The position numbers were made by a program, and so were the translations under genes. A DNA stretch of 64,000 nt from Promicromonospora iranensis. GTDB lineage: Bacteria > Actinomycetota > Actinomycetes > Actinomycetales > Cellulomonadaceae. The stretch's first letter is position 1. Each line of letters starts with the position of its first letter. The notes beneath the pieces were generated by a model, which was not told the DNA's origin, did not search any database, and was given only the letters and a program-made list of their open reading frames with translations. The DNA lies in assembly GCF_028994805.1 (NCBI RefSeq), contig NZ_JAJQQP010000012.1, positions 62,001 to 126,000 of the forward strand, given 5' to 3'. This document shows positions 61,378-64,000 of the stretch, piece after piece.

Positions 61378-62688
61378 TCACTCCTCCAGCAGGGGCGTGA
61401 TCGCCGAGCAGGTGTCCGTGAGGACCGCCTCGACGTCCGCGTCCTCGGTCCACAGCGCGTCGAGCTCGGCGCGCACCGTCTCCGACAGCTGGGCGAAGTT
61501 CTTGTGCGCCGGCTTGGTCACGGCGTCCTCCACGCCCTCCACGACCACTGCCTGCAGCTGCTCGGCGCTCAGGCTCGGGTTGGCGCCGGCCAGCGTCTCC
61601 GCGTTCAGGAGCGACGCGCGGGGCGGCGGGAAGTACCCGGCGAGCTGCTCGGCGTTCTCGGGGTTGGTGAAGTGCGCCAGGAAGTCTGCGGCGACGTCGG
61701 GGTGCTCCCCCGCGGCGAAGACGCCGATCCCGGCCTGCCCGACGACGTTCTGCTGGCCTGCCGGTCCCGCCGGCAGGGGCACGACGTCCCAGTCGAACGA
61801 GCCGTCGAGCGCCGACGCCCTGCTGATCTGGGTGATGGTCATCGCGGCGTCACCGGCGAAGAAGTCGGCGGTCGTGCCCGGGCCCGGCATCGCGCCGTCC
61901 TCGAACGCGGCGTCGTGGATCCAGGTCATGGCCTCGACCATCTCCGGCTCGGTGAAGGTGCACTGCGTGCCGTCCTCGCTCCACGGGGCGGCTGCCCAGC
62001 CGGACCAGACGGTGGCCAGGTTCTCCCACGTCTGATAGTCGAAGTCCCGGACCACGAGACCCTGCTTGCCGGAGTCCTCCGCGGTGGCGGCGGCGATGTC
62101 CCGGGCGGCGTCGAACGTCCACCCTCCGGACGCGACGAGCTCGGCCGGGTCGGTCTGGTCCGCGGCGGCGATCTGGTCGGTGTTGACGAACATCGCGAAC
62201 GGGCTGGTGGAGAACGGGTACGCGTACAGCCCCTCGCTGTCCTCCCACAGGCCGAGGGCGCTCGGCACGATGTCGTCGAGGGCGTAGCCCTCCGTGCTCT
62301 CGAGCAGCGGGCGCAGGTCGGCGAGCGCCCCGCTGGCGACGAACTCCGGCGCGTTGCTCTCGAAGATCCAGGCCAGGTCCGGGGCGTTGCCTCCGGCCAG
62401 CTGGGTGGTCAGCGACGTCGTGTAGTCCTCGAACGGGATGGTCTCGAACGTCACGCCGGAGACGAGCTCGGGATTCTCGGCGACGTAGTCGTCGGCGATG
62501 CTCTGGAAGAGCTCGAGCTGCGCCTCGTCCGCCGTCCATACGGTCATCCGCAGGTCGACGGGCTCGGCCGGGGCGTCGGGCTCGCCGACCGGTGCGTCGG
62601 TTCCCCCGCCGCACGCGGTGAGGGCGAGTACCGCCCCGAACGCGGCCGCGGTGACCGCGGTCCGGCGGGGTGTGTGCTGTGCAGACAT
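61378..62688 (-). CDS. Sugar-binding lipoprotein (UgpB/MalE-like)
   Basis: 436 residues. Signal peptide with lipobox LTAC near residue 22-25, then an extracellular solute-binding family 1 domain: LAGGNAPDLAWIFESNAPEF, GLYAYPFSTSPFAMFVN, and AEQLAGYFPPPRASLL. Delivers a carbohydrate to the two downstream permeases. The sugar is unknown. Confidence 0.93.
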   Translation of the reverse strand: MSAQHTPRRTAVTAAAFGAVLALTACGGGTDAPVGEPDAPAEPVDLRMTVWTADEAQLELFQSIADDYVAENPELVSGVTFETIPFEDYTTSLTTQLAGGNAPDLAWIFESNAPEFVASGALADLRPLLESTEGYALDDIVPSALGLWEDSEGLYAYPFSTSPFAMFVNTDQIAAADQTDPAELVASGGWTFDAARDIAAATAEDSGKQGLVVRDFDYQTWENLATVWSGWAAAPWSEDGTQCTFTEPEMVEAMTWIHDAAFEDGAMPGPGTTADFFAGDAAMTITQISRASALDGSFDWDVVPLPAGPAGQQNVVGQAGIGVFAAGEHPDVAADFLAHFTNPENAEQLAGYFPPPRASLLNAETLAGANPSLSAEQLQAVVVEGVEDAVTKPAHKNFAQLSETVRAELDALWTEDADVEAVLTDTCSAITPLLEE

Positions 62689-62751
62689 CAGTGCTCCTTT
62701 GGACTGATCCGCGACGGGGTGTCGCGGGTGTGTCAGTACGGGTGGACTCCG

Positions 62752-64000
62752 TCAGTACGCGTGGACGCCGTCCGGCCAGCGCAGCTCGACACCGGCGGCG
62801 ACGAGCTCGGCCTGGTAGTCGGCGAGCAGGTCGGGCTTGGCCTGGACCGCGTGGGGGGTGCGGCCGGTGGCGAGGCAGTGCGCCGCCAGGTGGCCGGCGG
62901 CCTCGCCCACGTTCCACTCGACGGGGTGCAGCCGGTAGCACCCGTTGGTGATGTGGGTGGTGCCGATGTTCTTGTTGCCCGCGAGCAGGTTGGTCGTCCG
63001 CTGCGGCAGCAGGGCGCCGAGCGGGATCTCGAACGGCGTCGACGGCACGTCGATGTAGGTGTCCCCGCCCGTGGAGGGGTGCAGGTCGATCCGGTACATG
63101 CCGACGCCGACGGAGTCCTCGTAGCGGGTGGCGCCCTGGTCGCCGCGCACGGCGTAGGAGACGTCGTTCTCCGTGACCGTCGTGACCGCCTGGATCCGCC
63201 GGGACTCGCGGTGGTAGGCGGCCTGGGCGAGTCCGTCCGTGCTGCCCATGACGTCCGGTCGGAGCCGCAGACCGGGGTACCCCGTGCCGCCGTCGGGCCG
63301 CGGCGCCTCGGTCTGCATCCAGTAGAGCATCGACAGGCTGAGCTGGCGGGCGTCGGCGATCCGGGCCTCTTCCACGTCGCGCGGCACGTCGAGCACGTGG
63401 TCGAGGATGTAGTCGATGCTCGGCCAGTTCACCAGGCACACGTCGCTGGCGTAGAAGCCGGGCTCGTGGAGGTCGCGCGCGGCGATGCGGCGGAACAGCC
63501 ACAGGTTCCCGTCGCCGGCGTTCTTCGACTGGTCGGCGTCGACCGCCAGCGGGTCGTCACCGGGGTTCGGTGTGAACGACCGCTGCTCGAGCTCGAGGGT
63601 GCGGGGGTTGGGCGCGGTCCACGAGAGCAGCCGCTCACCGCCCCAGGCACCCGGCGCGTACGAGCGCCAGAAGTCGTAGCGGTCGGGGCGGTCGATCGTG
63701 TGCTCGCCGTCGACGTGCTCGACGGCGAAGCAGACGCTCAGTGCCTGGACGTTGTCCGGCTGGGCCGCGTCGGGAGCGCTGGGCTCGCCGGTCACGCGCG
63801 CCGACTCGAATCCCGTGACGTACTCCGTGCCGGTCAGCGGCAGCAGCTCGCCGGTCTCGGTGGCGTCGATCGTGTAGGCGGCGCTCACCGTCACCTCCGG
63901 ACCACCGACGACGGAGGTGAGCGTCACCGACGTCACCTGGTCGCCGTCCGTGGTGGCGGCCGTGGGGCGCACCCGCTCCAGGAGCCGGATCCGGCCGGCG
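62752..64000 (-). CDS. FAD-dependent oxidoreductase (FAD_oxidored, PF12831 type), 5' part missing
   Basis: C-terminal 415 or so residues; the frame stays open to the window edge, so the N-terminal FAD-binding motif lies outside. YTIDATETGELLPLTGTEY is characteristic of this family, and LLAGNKNIGTTHITNGCYRLHP with WNVGEAAGHLAAHCLATGR is its conserved end. Such enzymes often stand beside carbohydrate ABC systems. It is 63 nt upstream of the sugar-binding lipoprotein gene, so it is probably in the same operon and acts on the imported sugar or a derivative. Confidence 0.85.
   Translation of the reverse strand, partial: AGRIRLLERVRPTAATTDGDQVTSVTLTSVVGGPEVTVSAAYTIDATETGELLPLTGTEYVTGFESARVTGEPSAPDAAQPDNVQALSVCFAVEHVDGEHTIDRPDRYDFWRSYAPGAWGGERLLSWTAPNPRTLELEQRSFTPNPGDDPLAVDADQSKNAGDGNLWLFRRIAARDLHEPGFYASDVCLVNWPSIDYILDHVLDVPRDVEEARIADARQLSLSMLYWMQTEAPRPDGGTGYPGLRLRPDVMGSTDGLAQAAYHRESRRIQAVTTVTENDVSYAVRGDQGATRYEDSVGVGMYRIDLHPSTGGDTYIDVPSTPFEIPLGALLPQRTTNLLAGNKNIGTTHITNGCYRLHPVEWNVGEAAGHLAAHCLATGRTPHAVQAKPDLLADYQAELVAAGVELRWPDGVHAY

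Overview
The window is about 64 kb of chromosome from a high-GC actinobacterium. Hand-counted GC is 73% in a housekeeping stretch (33061-33120). DUF3117, the dapD/dapE pair and a SigE/RseA/HtrA/TatB block all point to Actinomycetes. Gene content and order recall the Cellulomonas/Promicromonospora side of Micrococcales, but that placement is inference. I see no rRNA, tRNA, CRISPR, transposase or phage genes.

Region 1 (1-19458) is a cell-surface polysaccharide locus. It makes activated sugars: UDP-ManNAc/ManNAcA (wecB, wecC), UDP-galactofuranose (glf), dTDP-L-rhamnose (rmlA, rmlB, rmlC, rmlD) and UDP-glucuronate (ugd). Four large glycosyltransferases, three of them multidomain, would assemble them. 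An AT-richer module at about 2030-5760 holds a DUF6270-GT2 fusion, a hexapeptide acyltransferase and an asparagine-synthetase-like ligase without its glutaminase cysteine. The four rml genes alternate in strand.

Region 2 (19588-32950) is iron and nucleoside metabolism: a siderophore-interacting reductase under an IdeR/DtxR-like box, a DUF402 protein, add-deoC, an uncharacterised C39-peptidase-like gene with a small acidic partner, then deoA and cdd coupled to a BMP-type nucleoside ABC transporter, and an M20 amidohydrolase. Together these import nucleosides, deaminate them, phosphorolyse pyrimidine nucleosides and cleave deoxyribose phosphate.

Region 3 (33056-50213) is housekeeping: manC, sdhCDAB, a YihY-type membrane protein, a 2H phosphoesterase, trpS, tatB, htrA, anti-sigma, sigE, an O-methyltransferase, DUF3117, folP2-like, LOG-family, dapE and dapD, and a membrane-anchored hydrolase-like protein. 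The tatB-to-dapD stretch mirrors the Mycobacterium tuberculosis Rv1201c-Rv1224 neighbourhood (from memory).

Region 4 (50294-64000) is mainly transport: a peptide ABC system (fused ATPase, two permeases, lipoprotein), a cold-shock protein, a GGCT-like protein, two GNAT acetyltransferases, a CUT1 sugar ABC operon without ATPase, and an FAD-dependent oxidoreductase cut by the window edge.

Two signals recur. At least 13 genes lack a usable Shine-Dalgarno and instead have TANNNT ending 6-9 nt before the start codon, which points to leaderless transcription. Convergent gene ends carry long inverted repeats without T tracts, sometimes running into the stop codon or last codons. Most operon partners overlap by ATGA, GTGA or TTGA.
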